Virus record (IMG/VR): IMGVR_UViG_3300028800_000163
Coordinates: 1-43,171 of that record
Reading direction: 5' to 3' (one strand)
Origin: a virus
Length of the DNA stretch: 43,171 bases
Shown: in pieces, positions 10,131 to 16,848 of the stretch
Numbering within the stretch: position 1 is the first letter of the stretch
Layout: each line of letters starts with the position of its first letter
The notes under the pieces: model-generated
What the model was told of the DNA's origin: nothing
Databases searched by the model: none
The model's input: the letters and a program-made list of their open reading frames with translations, nothing else
Program-made: the position numbers and the translations under genes

Positions 10131-10506
10131 ATTGAAACAGTAGAGAAGTAGCGTCAACGAACAGTTGCTCATCGCAGTTGTTTTTAGCTTGATACTCTTT
10201 AGACCACGTGATGGTAACACCATTAACTAGTGGTAGTTTGTCTTCTTGCTGGAGCCAGTTAACCTGCAAGCGCATGTTCCAGTCAAAACTTCTTATCTGT
10301 CCTTCTAAGGCCTCTATAGCTTTAGATGTTAAGGATAACCAACTGCGCTCGTCGCTCACCATCGTGTTCACATCCTCTACGTTAGCTATAAAAGCTAGCA
10401 CGAATGCATCGATGATGGACTTGTTAACGTTCTGAGCTCTAAGCTCTCGTTTGCGCTTGATCTTCTTATCAATCTCTTCGTTGAGCTTCTTCTTAACGTC
10501 AGACAT
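10129..10506 (-). CDS. Unknown protein, last gene of the minus-strand replication operon
   Basis: 125 residues. The N-terminus is lysine/arginine rich (MSDVKKKLNEEIDKKIKRKR) and helical; the C-terminal half is mixed, with NGVTITWSKEY. Its start overlaps the primase stop by 8 nt, so it is translated with the replication genes. The stop lies inside the T run of the convergent terminator. The family is not recognised; a replication accessory role would rest on position only. Confidence 0.7.
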   Translation of the reverse strand: MSDVKKKLNEEIDKKIKRKRELRAQNVNKSIIDAFVLAFIANVEDVNTMVSDERSWLSLTSKAIEALEGQIRSFDWNMRLQVNWLQQEDKLPLVNGVTITWSKEYQAKNNCDEQLFVDATSLLFQ

Positions 10507-11374
10507 CGTTCTTCTTTATAGTGGAGCAAAAGAACTTGGAAAACTCAGCAGGTCCAAGCTCTCTCATGAAATCGTTCCAGTCGTTCGGGGAACCGGTCAG
10601 AGCGTAGTGAGTAGATGCCTCGGCCTCGTTGAACTTCTTCAACATCTTCATGCCGGCTTCATCTGTATCTGGAGCGATGATGATCTTCATCCCTTGTTCT
10701 TTGAGTTCCTTAAGCGCTTCCTGATGGTGTTTCGTAGCACCAGCCCCGCTGCAAGAAATAGCCCGCCAGGGATTATTGCTAATCCCACCGCGAGCAGCGT
10801 TGAGCGCTTGGTTAATAGAGATCGCGTTAAACGAGCCCTCCGTGACAATGACTGCCTTAACATCTCCAACGAATCGCGATTGATTCCACCCATAAAACAG
10901 GAGTCCTAATCTTGTTCCCGGAAGTGTGTCCATCTTCTGGACTTCACCGTCTGGGTGAACGCGTGGTTCTACGAACCTAGTCTGCGCGCCGCAGAAATGA
11001 TTTTCGAAATAATAGGGGAACACGATGCCGTTCCTCTCTATATCATAATACATGTCGCCCTCTGGAGTAAGACCCCTGCCCTTAATATAGTTGACGCCAG
11101 GCGCTGCCCGTTGGTCAGAGAGTGGAATGAAACGTGTCGGCCAGCCCATGACCTGCAACTCGTTGGATGGCGCTTCCCTGATGTCAAACTCACCTTTTAA
11201 GAACTCAGGTAGGGAGATCCCGGCCTGCCAGCAGTAGTCATGGATTGTGTAGCCACGCTGGCACTTGCCTTGGCACCACACCCAGTAGGACCCATTCTCT
11301 GGATCCATATGCCAGTGGAGGCAGTTATTCTTTCTGCCGTCTTTACAGATGAGACACTTCTTAGTGTTAATCAT
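10499..11374 (-). CDS. DNA primase with N-terminal zinc site and TOPRIM domain
   Basis: 291 residues. Residues 7-38 hold a zinc-binding pattern (C7-x2-C10, C34-x3-C38, with nearby Cys and His) like the template-reading zinc domain of DnaG-type primases. The TOPRIM fold is marked by VIVTEGSFNA (Glu179) and IIIAPDTDEAG (Asp236, Asp238), which bind catalytic metals. It is shorter than bacterial DnaG (about 580 aa) and has no helicase domain, which is encoded by the next gene upstream. The ATG overlaps the helicase stop and has a GAGG site. It should make RNA primers at the phage fork. Confidence 0.85.
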   Translation of the reverse strand: MINTKKCLICKDGRKNNCLHWHMDPENGSYWVWCQGKCQRGYTIHDYCWQAGISLPEFLKGEFDIREAPSNELQVMGWPTRFIPLSDQRAAPGVNYIKGRGLTPEGDMYYDIERNGIVFPYYFENHFCGAQTRFVEPRVHPDGEVQKMDTLPGTRLGLLFYGWNQSRFVGDVKAVIVTEGSFNAISINQALNAARGGISNNPWRAISCSGAGATKHHQEALKELKEQGMKIIIAPDTDEAGMKMLKKFNEAEASTHYALTGSPNDWNDFMRELGPAEFSKFFCSTIKKNDV

Positions 11375-12407
11375 CTGAGTCCTCTATCATGTCATTGCCG
11401 TCTTCTCTAGTCATCTCATCTAACTTACAGCGGGACTGATACTCAACCAGGGCCTTCTTATCCTTGAAAGCTTCCATGAAATGCCCGTCAACGAACGGAC
11501 ACACTGTCTTCTTGCCGGTCCGACCGAAGAATCGGTCTTTGCATATAGCAAAGGTTGTTGTCTTGTACTTGAAGTCTGGAATGACCTCAATCACTACTGA
11601 TGCCGGTTCCAGGATGAACGAACACTCTTTAATACGACCGTCGAGCTCTGTCCCCTTAGCTGGACGCTTACTGAGTGAGTGAAGCTGGACGAACAACACC
11701 ACTGGAGCGTTGGACGCTTTGGCATATGGACCTAGATAGTCCTTAAGTTGCATGAGCACTTCGTATGGTGTCTTCCTAAGATCTGTTTCCGAATACTTGA
11801 TGAGCTGGAAGTAATCGATAAGGATGCATGAGTAGTCTTCTAGCTTGGCTGCTTCTAACAGGTTCTTTACACCCTCGATCCTGGCTGTACGAGGATCATC
11901 GACGTCTTTGACGTTGATAAACTTCTCGATGGAGGGCAGGTGAGAGATGCAGGCTAGCTTCTGCTCTCGACTCATTGTCCCGTTCTTGTAATCCCTGAAG
12001 TCGGCTCCCACCTCTAGACACGCGATACGAAGCTTGATGTCCGTCTCAGATTCTTCGTTTGAGATCACTAAGACTTTCTTACCTTGCTTCCAAAGCGGTC
12101 TAGAGATGTTAGCAGCTACAGTACTCTTACCGCTACCAGTATAGGCGCAGAATAGATATAGATTTTCACGTGTCAGGGGCACGATCTTTGTGAGTGAGTC
12201 ATTGATGAGGGTGAGACGCTCGCGCAGATGCTTGTCATGTCGAGCCATGCTCTTTATGATGCGGCGTACCGAGTCATTGCTTCCAAAGTTACGCATCTCC
12301 TCAACAGAGGCTTTCATTGCGTTAAGCTTCTCGCTAGTACCCATGCCTGACTTGGCTAGGAGTGCGTCTTGCTCTTCTTTTGAAAAGACTTTTATGTTAC
12401 TGCTCAT
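11367..12407 (-). CDS. DnaB-like replicative DNA helicase
   Basis: 346 residues. It has a RecA-type ATPase core with Walker A TGSGKST near residue 90, ISNEES just downstream, Walker B ILIDYFQLI near 195 and FVQLHSLSKR after it, the usual DnaB/T7 gp4 helicase order. The bacterial DnaB N-terminal collar is mostly missing, as in many phage helicases. I chose the ATG at 12407, which has AGG at good distance; a GTG at 12416 would add three residues. It overlaps the gene upstream (stop at 12397) and the primase downstream. It should unwind the fork as a hexamer. Confidence 0.87.
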   Translation of the reverse strand: MSSNIKVFSKEEQDALLAKSGMGTSEKLNAMKASVEEMRNFGSNDSVRRIIKSMARHDKHLRERLTLINDSLTKIVPLTRENLYLFCAYTGSGKSTVAANISRPLWKQGKKVLVISNEESETDIKLRIACLEVGADFRDYKNGTMSREQKLACISHLPSIEKFINVKDVDDPRTARIEGVKNLLEAAKLEDYSCILIDYFQLIKYSETDLRKTPYEVLMQLKDYLGPYAKASNAPVVLFVQLHSLSKRPAKGTELDGRIKECSFILEPASVVIEVIPDFKYKTTTFAICKDRFFGRTGKKTVCPFVDGHFMEAFKDKKALVEYQSRCKLDEMTREDGNDMIEDSDD

Positions 12408-12909
12408 TGTTGTCACCTAAAACGCTCAGCATCTCTTCTTCTAAAAGAAGCCCATCTTGTTTATCTACCTCGTCAAAATCAACCATCTCAAAGGAGTCTG
12501 CATGAGCGCTCTGAAGAGCGTGCTCCCTAGAGGACATCTTGCCGTGAACCTTAGGTTCGCCATCATCGTCTCCGCCATCTGGGATTGGAAAGAAAACGTA
12601 CATGCTCGACGTAGCAGTGTCGGCAATGTCCTTGTTCCAATCCGTGATGAACTCTGCTTGAGTTACGCCGGCAAACTGAGAGCTGTTGCGAACAGAGTTC
12701 CATACGAACTTCGCTGTACTAGCTGTTGGCTGATGCGCCTTGATTGCCTCTGGACAGATGTCACGAGCTTCCTCTAGAGTTGCACCTGCATTACGCAGAG
12801 CCTCAAACAACTCGTCAAAGTTGGAAGGAGTATTCTCACGCTTCCTATTCTTCGTGCTTAGAGCTGCCTTCCAGCGGTCGAATATCAGATCAAGATTGTT
12901 GGCTGCCAT
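12397..12909 (-). CDS. Unknown protein directly upstream of the helicase
   Basis: 170 residues, acidic, with a helical N-terminus (NLDLIFDRWKAALSTK) and a C-terminal acidic tail (KQDGLLLEEEMLSVLGD). It overlaps the helicase start by about 11 nt and has an AGAGG ribosome site. A helicase loader or partner is an obvious idea from position, but no motif supports it. The family is not recognised. Confidence 0.7.
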   Translation of the reverse strand: MAANNLDLIFDRWKAALSTKNRKRENTPSNFDELFEALRNAGATLEEARDICPEAIKAHQPTASTAKFVWNSVRNSSQFAGVTQAEFITDWNKDIADTATSSMYVFFPIPDGGDDDGEPKVHGKMSSREHALQSAHADSFEMVDFDEVDKQDGLLLEEEMLSVLGDNNEQ

Positions 12910-13105
12910 TAGGCACCTCTTCTTGATCCTCAGTTAGAACTTCGCCAGTCTTGATATTAGTGATCTGGATCTTAGCTGAGTTGTTCACCTTATCGATGAA
13001 CAGGAGCTCGATCTTGTATTCATCGTTGATGATGAAGGGACGGCGGCGACCTAGCCACCAATAGAGTTGAGTCTTTAACTTGTCGGCGTACGAAACATCG
13101 CCCAT
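12890..13105 (-). CDS. Small protein of unknown function in the replication operon
   Basis: 71 residues, beginning MGDVSYADKLKTQLYWWLG. The start at 13105 is preferred because AGGAG lies 5 nt before it. An in-frame ATG at 13135 overlaps the HNH stop (TAATG) but has no ribosome site and would add ten residues. The body is beta-rich and basic in the middle (GRRRPFIINDEYKIELLFID). It overlaps the next gene by 20 nt. Function unknown. Confidence 0.65.
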   Translation of the reverse strand: MGDVSYADKLKTQLYWWLGRRRPFIINDEYKIELLFIDKVNNSAKIQITNIKTGEVLTEDQEEVPNGSQQS

Positions 13106-13133
13106 AAAATCTCCTAAAATGTTATCAGATTCC

Positions 13134-13139
13134 ATTATA
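13134..13139 (-). promoter_or_regulatory. GTATAAT promoter box at the end of the HNH gene
   Basis: On the minus strand TATAAT preceded by G overlaps the HNH stop codon. Transcription from it would begin about 13127 and give a short leader with AGGAG before the 13105 start, providing an internal promoter for the replication genes. Confidence 0.5.
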
Positions 13140-13500
13140 CGATCGGATTCAGAAACTCTTGTACATCCTTGTCTTTCTTGCGGCTGTTGCAGCTATAGCA
13201 TGCCACGACTAGGTTAGACGAGTGAAACCTCGCTCCACCCTTCGCTAGAGGCTTTACGTGATCTAGAGTTGCTAGATCTTCGTTGAAGTCACTAAATTTC
13301 TTGAGTGGACCCTTCCCGCAGTAGGCACAGAGTAGAGTCTTGTTCTTCTTGCAGTGCTCACGTAGAAACCACTTACGATACTTCAGCCATGCTCTATAGC
13401 CTATAGGACGTGGAGCTAGTTTCTTGGTGAGAAGTACGAGTGCAGCTAACGACTGCATGTGGGGTTCATGAACTAAAATGTTGTGTTTATCATATCGCAT
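13135..13500 (-). CDS. HNH endonuclease
   Basis: 121 residues. The C-terminal half holds a zinc-stabilised HNH site: CAYCGKG, then LDHVKPLAKGG, then SNLVVACYSCNSRKK. The central DH supplies the catalytic His and two CxxC pairs hold zinc. The N-terminal half is basic and helical. It may be a free-standing homing endonuclease inserted in the replication operon, or a packaging- or repair-related nuclease; the sequence does not decide. It is the promoter-proximal gene of the minus-strand operon. Confidence 0.85.
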   Translation of the reverse strand: MRYDKHNILVHEPHMQSLAALVLLTKKLAPRPIGYRAWLKYRKWFLREHCKKNKTLLCAYCGKGPLKKFSDFNEDLATLDHVKPLAKGGARFHSSNLVVACYSCNSRKKDKDVQEFLNPIV

Positions 13501-13520
13501 AAAAAGCTTTCGACCTTCCC

Positions 13521-13526
13521 TTTATA
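13521..13526 (-). promoter_or_regulatory. -10 box for the minus-strand replication operon
   Basis: On the minus strand TATAAA lies 20 nt before the HNH start, with GGGAAGG in the leader. It shares its edge with a 12-bp palindrome and the divergent plus-strand box. Confidence 0.5.
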
Positions 13527-13536
13527 CTTGCAAGTA
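13525..13536. repeat. Perfect 12-bp palindrome between divergent -10 boxes
   Basis: TACTTGCAAGTA lies exactly between the minus-strand TATAAA and plus-strand TACAAT, overlapping each by two bases. A protein bound here would cover both promoters, so it is a candidate operator. Confidence 0.5.
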
Positions 13537-13540
13537 CAAT
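13535..13540 (+). promoter_or_regulatory. -10 box 6 nt before the UvsW-like helicase start
   Basis: G-TACAAT, then six bases, then ATG at 13547, with no Shine-Dalgarno site. The predicted transcript starts at or next to the ATG (leaderless). Confidence 0.6.
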
Positions 13541-13546
13541 CTCATA

Positions 13547-14938
13547 ATGTTGAGCCACGTCGCCGTCTATAACGATCATCTGGTCATCACTGATCCCTCG
13601 AACGAGCTGAAGGCTTTCGTTCAAGAGAATCTTACGTACGTTGATAAGTCAAAGCAATATCAGCTTAGACGTATGGGAAAGAACATCTGGCAGAGAAACT
13701 CTCCAGCGTATGCTCAACTCAAGAAAGAAGTAAACGGGTCTCTATATGAAGAGGTAGGCGATAAGCTCGTCATGAGCTCATGCTTCTTCAACTTGCTCAA
13801 GGATAAGTTTAATAGCTTGGGTGTCCTGGACCTGCGTGGTGAGACTGGAACTAAGATCTCATTGCCGTGGATCAACAAGCCATTTAACCTCAGAGACTAT
13901 CAAGAAGAAGCTGTAGACCTAATGCTCAATAGTCCTCGCGGCCTTATTAACCTTGCTACTGGGTTAGGTAAGACGCTTCTCGCAACACACTTTGTACAGC
14001 GATATAAACGAAGGGCTCTCATCGTGTGCCCAAGTGAGTCCGTTGCTAAACAGTTCTACGACCAATTCGTGTCGTGCTTTGGAAAGAATAGGGTGGGATT
14101 CTATGGAGGCGGAAAGAAAAACATATGCGACCTTACAATTGGTATTGCTGCTTCAGTCTCTAGGAATATCAAGGAGTTCCAAGATGCGGAGCTGGGTGTG
14201 GTCATACTTGACGAAACCCATCACACGCCCGCAACAACATTCTTTGATATTGCACAGGGACTTAGTAAGGTTGGTAAAATATTTGGGCTTACCGCAACCG
14301 ATTACCGTTCGGATGGCAAGGATGTAATGATTACTGCTGGGTGTGGACCTGTCCTCATCCGACGCGATATCAAATGGGGCGTTGCAAACGGTTGGCTCGC
14401 TAAGCCGTACTTCTTTGTTAGGCAGGTTCCAACCACCGGCAGAGATTATAAAGACGACAAGGGCAAGTCCTATAAGGAGCACGTTCTAAACAGCCCTGTG
14501 ATGCTCAAGCAGATCGAAGAAGATGCTCGGAAAATGATGGAGGCAGGTAAGTCTGTTCTCATCCTTGTAGATGAGGTTGCTCACGGAAAGCTTCTCAGTT
14601 TAGCTCTGAATATTCCTTTTGCTACCGGTATTGATGCTAAATCGCAGAGCTATGTAGATGATCTCAATGCAGGCAAAGTAAAGGGTCTAGTCGGAACTGA
14701 CGGCAAGATCGGTGAAGGGTCAGACACACAAAATGTTGACTGTCTGGTACTCGCAAACTTCGTAGCTTCTCGTGGCCCAGTTATCCAAGCTGTAGGACGC
14801 GGGTTGCGCAAACAAGGTACTAAAGACAAGTGCATCATCATAGATTACATCCCAATGGGATCAACTATGTTGAGTCGCCACGGGTTTGGTAGAGTTGAAT
14901 TCTACAAAGACATAACTGCAGATGTAAAGGTCGTATGA
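13547..14938 (+). CDS. UvsW-like superfamily 2 DNA helicase
   Basis: 463 residues. After an N-terminal domain of about 110 residues come the SF2 motifs: NLRDYQEEAV (Q-like), ATGLGKT (Walker A, about 137-143), DETH (about 222, motif II), LTATD (about 248, motif III) and QAVGRGLRK (about 414, motif VI). This matches T4 UvsW and related branch-migrating or R-loop-unwinding helicases in order and length. The start at 13547 is chosen because a -10 box lies 6 nt upstream; an open frame extends further 5' but runs through the promoter. It is divergent from the replication operon, and its stop overlaps the next ATG (ATGA). Confidence 0.87.
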   Translation: MLSHVAVYNDHLVITDPSNELKAFVQENLTYVDKSKQYQLRRMGKNIWQRNSPAYAQLKKEVNGSLYEEVGDKLVMSSCFFNLLKDKFNSLGVLDLRGETGTKISLPWINKPFNLRDYQEEAVDLMLNSPRGLINLATGLGKTLLATHFVQRYKRRALIVCPSESVAKQFYDQFVSCFGKNRVGFYGGGKKNICDLTIGIAASVSRNIKEFQDAELGVVILDETHHTPATTFFDIAQGLSKVGKIFGLTATDYRSDGKDVMITAGCGPVLIRRDIKWGVANGWLAKPYFFVRQVPTTGRDYKDDKGKSYKEHVLNSPVMLKQIEEDARKMMEAGKSVLILVDEVAHGKLLSLALNIPFATGIDAKSQSYVDDLNAGKVKGLVGTDGKIGEGSDTQNVDCLVLANFVASRGPVIQAVGRGLRKQGTKDKCIIIDYIPMGSTMLSRHGFGRVEFYKDITADVKVV

Positions 14939-15192
14939 ACTTTAAAGTACCAAAGCAACAAGTCATAGATAATGCAACGTATAGAGCTGAGTACGTCATG
15001 CGCCGCATGTGTGACGATATGCGATATCGCCACGATCCATACGCCCGTCACTTCGGTGATCACGGCGGCGACTTAGGTCACTCAGAGCATGCGGTTGTCA
15101 TGGCAATCAGAGAAGCTATCACGAGTATTGTAGACGACATCTACACTGATGAAGAGTTCGAGCAAGATCTAGGGTTGACCAAAAAGTCCTAA
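14935..15192 (+). CDS. Small histidine-rich unknown protein
   Basis: 85 residues with many His and Asp in the middle (RYRHDPYARHFGDHGGDLGH), which could bind a metal, and a helical acidic C-terminus. The ATG overlaps the helicase stop and AAAGG lies just upstream, so it is coupled to the helicase. The family is not recognised. Confidence 0.65.
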   Translation: MNFKVPKQQVIDNATYRAEYVMRRMCDDMRYRHDPYARHFGDHGGDLGHSEHAVVMAIREAITSIVDDIYTDEEFEQDLGLTKKS

Positions 15193-15197
15193 CGTAG

Positions 15198-15203
15198 TAT
15201 AAT
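15198..15203 (+). promoter_or_regulatory. GTATAAT box 6 nt before the M15 peptidase start
   Basis: TATAAT preceded by G; six bases separate it from ATG 15210. There is no Shine-Dalgarno site, so a leaderless mRNA is predicted. Confidence 0.65.
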
Positions 15204-15209
15204 AAGCTC

Positions 15210-15692
15210 ATGCAGAGCTTTCAACCGTCTGATAACATCTCAAAATACTTCACCTTCTCAGAAGTACTAGCGCTTCCTTCATGGAGTCGTCTGGGAAATG
15301 AGTCTGATGGACTCAACGATGACGTCATCGCTAGACTTAAATTTCTAGCTCAGAAGATGGACTTAGTTCGAACTTATTTTGGTAAACCGATACACGTACA
15401 CGTGTGCTGGAGACCGGTTAAGTATAACGCGCAGATCGGTGGTGCTAGGAACAGTGCCCACATCGCAGGTGTAAATGCTCAAGGTCTTCCCCTCCAATCA
15501 GGAGAGATGGAAGCTGCTATGGATTTCGACGTAGAAGGCATGTCCTGTATTGATGCTAAGAATATGATCCTACAGGACAATAAGCTGGAAGAATGGGGCA
15601 TGCGCATGGAGAACAATGGCGACAATGCCAACTGGGTTCATCTAGATACGCGCCAACCACTTCCCGGTCACGCACGATACTTTATTCCGTAG
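15210..15692 (+). CDS. M15-family peptidase, probable endolysin
   Basis: 160 residues. The M15 zinc site is visible: NSAHIAG (His84), EAAMDFD (Asp105) and NWVHLD (His144), with IHVHVCWRPVKYN before it. This family cleaves peptide links in peptidoglycan (carboxypeptidase or L,D-endopeptidase). There is no signal peptide, so it would need a holin or act inside the virion. It stands alone in a single-gene unit with its own promoter. It ends in TAG, which is relevant because the phage carries amber-reading tRNAs; readthrough would add 10 residues up to a second TAG inside the tRNA-like gene. Confidence 0.83.
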   Translation: MQSFQPSDNISKYFTFSEVLALPSWSRLGNESDGLNDDVIARLKFLAQKMDLVRTYFGKPIHVHVCWRPVKYNAQIGGARNSAHIAGVNAQGLPLQSGEMEAAMDFDVEGMSCIDAKNMILQDNKLEEWGMRMENNGDNANWVHLDTRQPLPGHARYFIP

Positions 15693-15700
15693 ATCTGTGG

Positions 15701-15706
15701 TATAAT
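15701..15706 (+). promoter_or_regulatory. Extended -10 promoter for the tRNA-like gene
   Basis: TGGTATAAT is an extended -10 element; the tRNA-like sequence begins 9 nt downstream at 15716. Confidence 0.6.
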
Positions 15707-15715
15707 CTTTCTCAA

Positions 15716-15796
15716 GGGGCGGTAGCTCAGCAACAGAGTGCCGTGGGCGTAAAAAACTCACGGAGGTCGGTGGTGCAAGTCCATCCCGCCCCACCA
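15716..15796 (+). tRNA. Non-canonical tRNA-like gene with enlarged anticodon arm
   Basis: A perfect 7-bp acceptor stem (GGGGCGG/CCGCCCC), an A discriminator and encoded CCA are present. The D stem GCTC/GAGT and T stem GGTGG/CCATC both form. The anticodon arm is six bases too long: CCGTGGG/CTCACGG (7 bp) closes a 9-nt loop, CGTAAAAAA. The D loop (AGCAACA) lacks the GG pair and the T loop (TGCAAGT) has G in place of T55, so the usual elbow contacts are missing. The anticodon cannot be assigned (AAA or TAA by alignment). It may be an unusual tRNA, a degenerate one, or a tRNA mimic. Confidence 0.6.
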
Positions 15797-15815
15797 TTTT
15801 AAGAAAGGAATCAAT

Positions 15816-15842
15816 ATGAACTAGGTTTGCAAGCCACCCTAA
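15816..15842 (+). other. Possible mini-ORF interrupted by an amber codon
   Basis: An AAAGGA ribosome site lies 6 nt before ATG-AAC-TAG, then five sense codons and TAA. If TAG is read it encodes MN-X-VCKPP. It lies just after the tRNA-like gene and upstream of the peptidyl-tRNA hydrolase. It may be chance, or a leader peptide. Confidence 0.25.
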
Positions 15843-15876
15843 ATCTCCAAGCTAAAGGCCACATAGATTTCAATAC

Positions 15877-15882
15877 TATAAA
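15877..15882 (+). promoter_or_regulatory. Possible -10 box before the peptidyl-tRNA hydrolase gene
   Basis: CTATAAA about 20 nt before ATG 15902, with GGAG in the leader. Weak evidence, position only. Confidence 0.3.
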
Positions 15883-15901
15883 CTTTACTCGGAGAATAAA
15901 C

Positions 15902-16462
15902 ATGAAAACACAGATTAGAGCTCTAAAGCTCAATTTAAAACAAATCGCTAAAGAAATCAGAAACCAGAAGAACGTTCGCAAGAAGTCGCATCCTCACCAC
16001 GATGTGTACAAAGGCGACAGCTATGTCCTTTACCTTAAGGATGAGTTTAGACACAAGCACGTTGCCTACTGTCTCGTAAGGGGTCGTTCCCTTGAGCAGA
16101 TAGATTCTGGTGTCAAGCTTGACATGGACCGTGTCAACTGGATCATCAAGACAATGCAGCCGGACTCGAAAGAAAAGCTGTACGTCGTCGTGAACGAAAC
16201 CCTAACCCCATCTCAGCAGGCAGTTCAATCTGCCCATGCCGTAGCAGAGTTCATGAGAAAGAATCCTCATACGCAGTGGAGTAACGGGTACTTGATCCTC
16301 CTCAAGAGCACGCCGGGATATGGTGGGAATATGAGGGGTTACAAGCTTGCAGGATCAGAGTATGCTGAATTCATCGAACCAGACCTAGAGAACAAGGTAA
16401 CGGCATATGCGTCCTTCGGACCTGAGGTCGAGCGCTTGATGAAGAATTACAAGCTGGTATAA
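15902..16462 (+). CDS. PTH2-type peptidyl-tRNA hydrolase with an extra N-terminal domain
   Basis: 186 residues. The C-terminal half matches the PTH2 family: KLYVVVNETLTPSQQAVQSA with HAVAEF following, WSNGYLILLK, then EFIEPDLENKVTAYASFG. PTH2 enzymes free peptides from stalled peptidyl-tRNA. The N-terminal 90 residues are basic, include HKHVAYCLVRGRSLEQIDSG, and look like a separate domain. The ATG at 15902 has GGAG 7 nt upstream and is preferred over an upstream in-frame TTG. It sits between a tRNA-like gene, a structured RNA and two amber-reading tRNAs, so a role in tRNA recycling in this island is a reasonable inference. Confidence 0.78.
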   Translation: MKTQIRALKLNLKQIAKEIRNQKNVRKKSHPHHDVYKGDSYVLYLKDEFRHKHVAYCLVRGRSLEQIDSGVKLDMDRVNWIIKTMQPDSKEKLYVVVNETLTPSQQAVQSAHAVAEFMRKNPHTQWSNGYLILLKSTPGYGGNMRGYKLAGSEYAEFIEPDLENKVTAYASFGPEVERLMKNYKLV

Positions 16463-16463
16463 G
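16458..16463 (+). promoter_or_regulatory. Possible promoter of the structured RNA
   Basis: G-TATAAG at the end of the hydrolase gene; the structured RNA begins 4-6 nt downstream, the right distance for its 5' end. Confidence 0.4.
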
Positions 16464-16467
16464 ATAA

Positions 16468-16628
16468 GTGTGCGGAGCATCTCGGATTGACGAGAAAACC
16501 GTTGGGAATGGATCTAATAGGTGCTGAACAACCCGAGGCTGGCTTAAGACGGCCGAGCAGAAATTTCGGGCAAGGCCTTTACGCCTAAGGTGGATCCAGT
16601 AGGTATTGCATACTCCTACCCCGCACAC
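16468..16628 (+). ncRNA. Compact multi-helix structured RNA of unknown class
   Basis: An 8-bp closing helix pairs GTGTGCGG (16468-16475) with CCGCACAC (16621-16628). Inside are TCTCG/CGAGA (16480-16484/16491-16495), TGGATC/GATCCA (16509-16514/16593-16598), CCCGA/TCGGG (16532-16536/16566-16570), GGCTG/CGGCC (16537-16541/16550-16554), AGGC/GCCT (16573-16576/16583-16586) and GTAGG/CCTAC (16599-16603/16615-16619). All are compatible in one fold. No gene of good quality covers it, and a promoter-like box precedes it. It is not a normal tRNA, tmRNA or RNase P RNA as far as I can tell. It may be a phage regulatory RNA, ribozyme or tRNA mimic. Confidence 0.6.
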
Positions 16629-16636
16629 ATAAATTT

Positions 16637-16765
16637 ATGAGAACATTCTATCTTCTAATCATCCTAGGTTTGGTCTGCTTCATGTCCTGGGAGTTCAACT
16701 TCTTCACCAGACATTACGCTTCTCTAGAAGCTAGATTTGATTATGTCTTCTCTCACTGTAAATAA
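16637..16765 (+). CDS. Possible tiny single-span membrane protein
   Basis: 42 residues: MRTFYLLIILGLVCFMSW gives one hydrophobic segment (about 4-18), followed by an aromatic and charged tail ending in FSHCK. It lies between the structured RNA and the first amber tRNA. There is no clear ribosome site, so expression is uncertain. A lysis-related or leader-like role cannot be shown. Confidence 0.35.
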   Translation: MRTFYLLIILGLVCFMSWEFNFFTRHYASLEARFDYVFSHCK

Positions 16766-16769
16766 CTTT

Positions 16770-16845
16770 GGTCTCATAGCTCAGTTGGTAGAGCGGTCGA
16801 TTCTAAATCGATCGGTCGTGGGTTCGAGCCCCACTGAGACCTCCA
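16770..16845 (+). tRNA. tRNA with CTA anticodon (amber suppressor type)
   Basis: A canonical 76-nt cloverleaf: acceptor GGTCTCA/TGAGACC, D arm GCTC-AGTTGGTA-GAGC, anticodon stem GTCGA/TCGAT with loop TTCTAAA, five-base variable loop, T arm GTGGG-TTCGAGC-CCCAC, T discriminator and encoded CCA. The anticodon at 16803-16805 is CTA, which pairs with UAG. A possible promoter is TTGATT, 16 nt, then TAAATA just upstream. The amino acid it carries cannot be read from the anticodon. Confidence 0.92.
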
Positions 16846-16848
16846 ATT

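Noticed and set aside
13478-13546. Longer N-terminus for the UvsW-like helicase
   Set aside because: The extra codons run through the divergent promoter and its palindrome; the ATG at 13547 sits 6 nt after the -10 box.
16468-16628. tmRNA or RNase P RNA identity of the structured RNA
   Set aside because: There is no tRNA-like T arm with CCA and no recognisable RNase P core motifs; the length and helix order do not match either class.
16371-16628. Minus-strand coding region across the hydrolase end and structured RNA
   Set aside because: It lies antisense to a clear gene and to a strongly paired RNA, and its product has no recognisable features or ribosome site.
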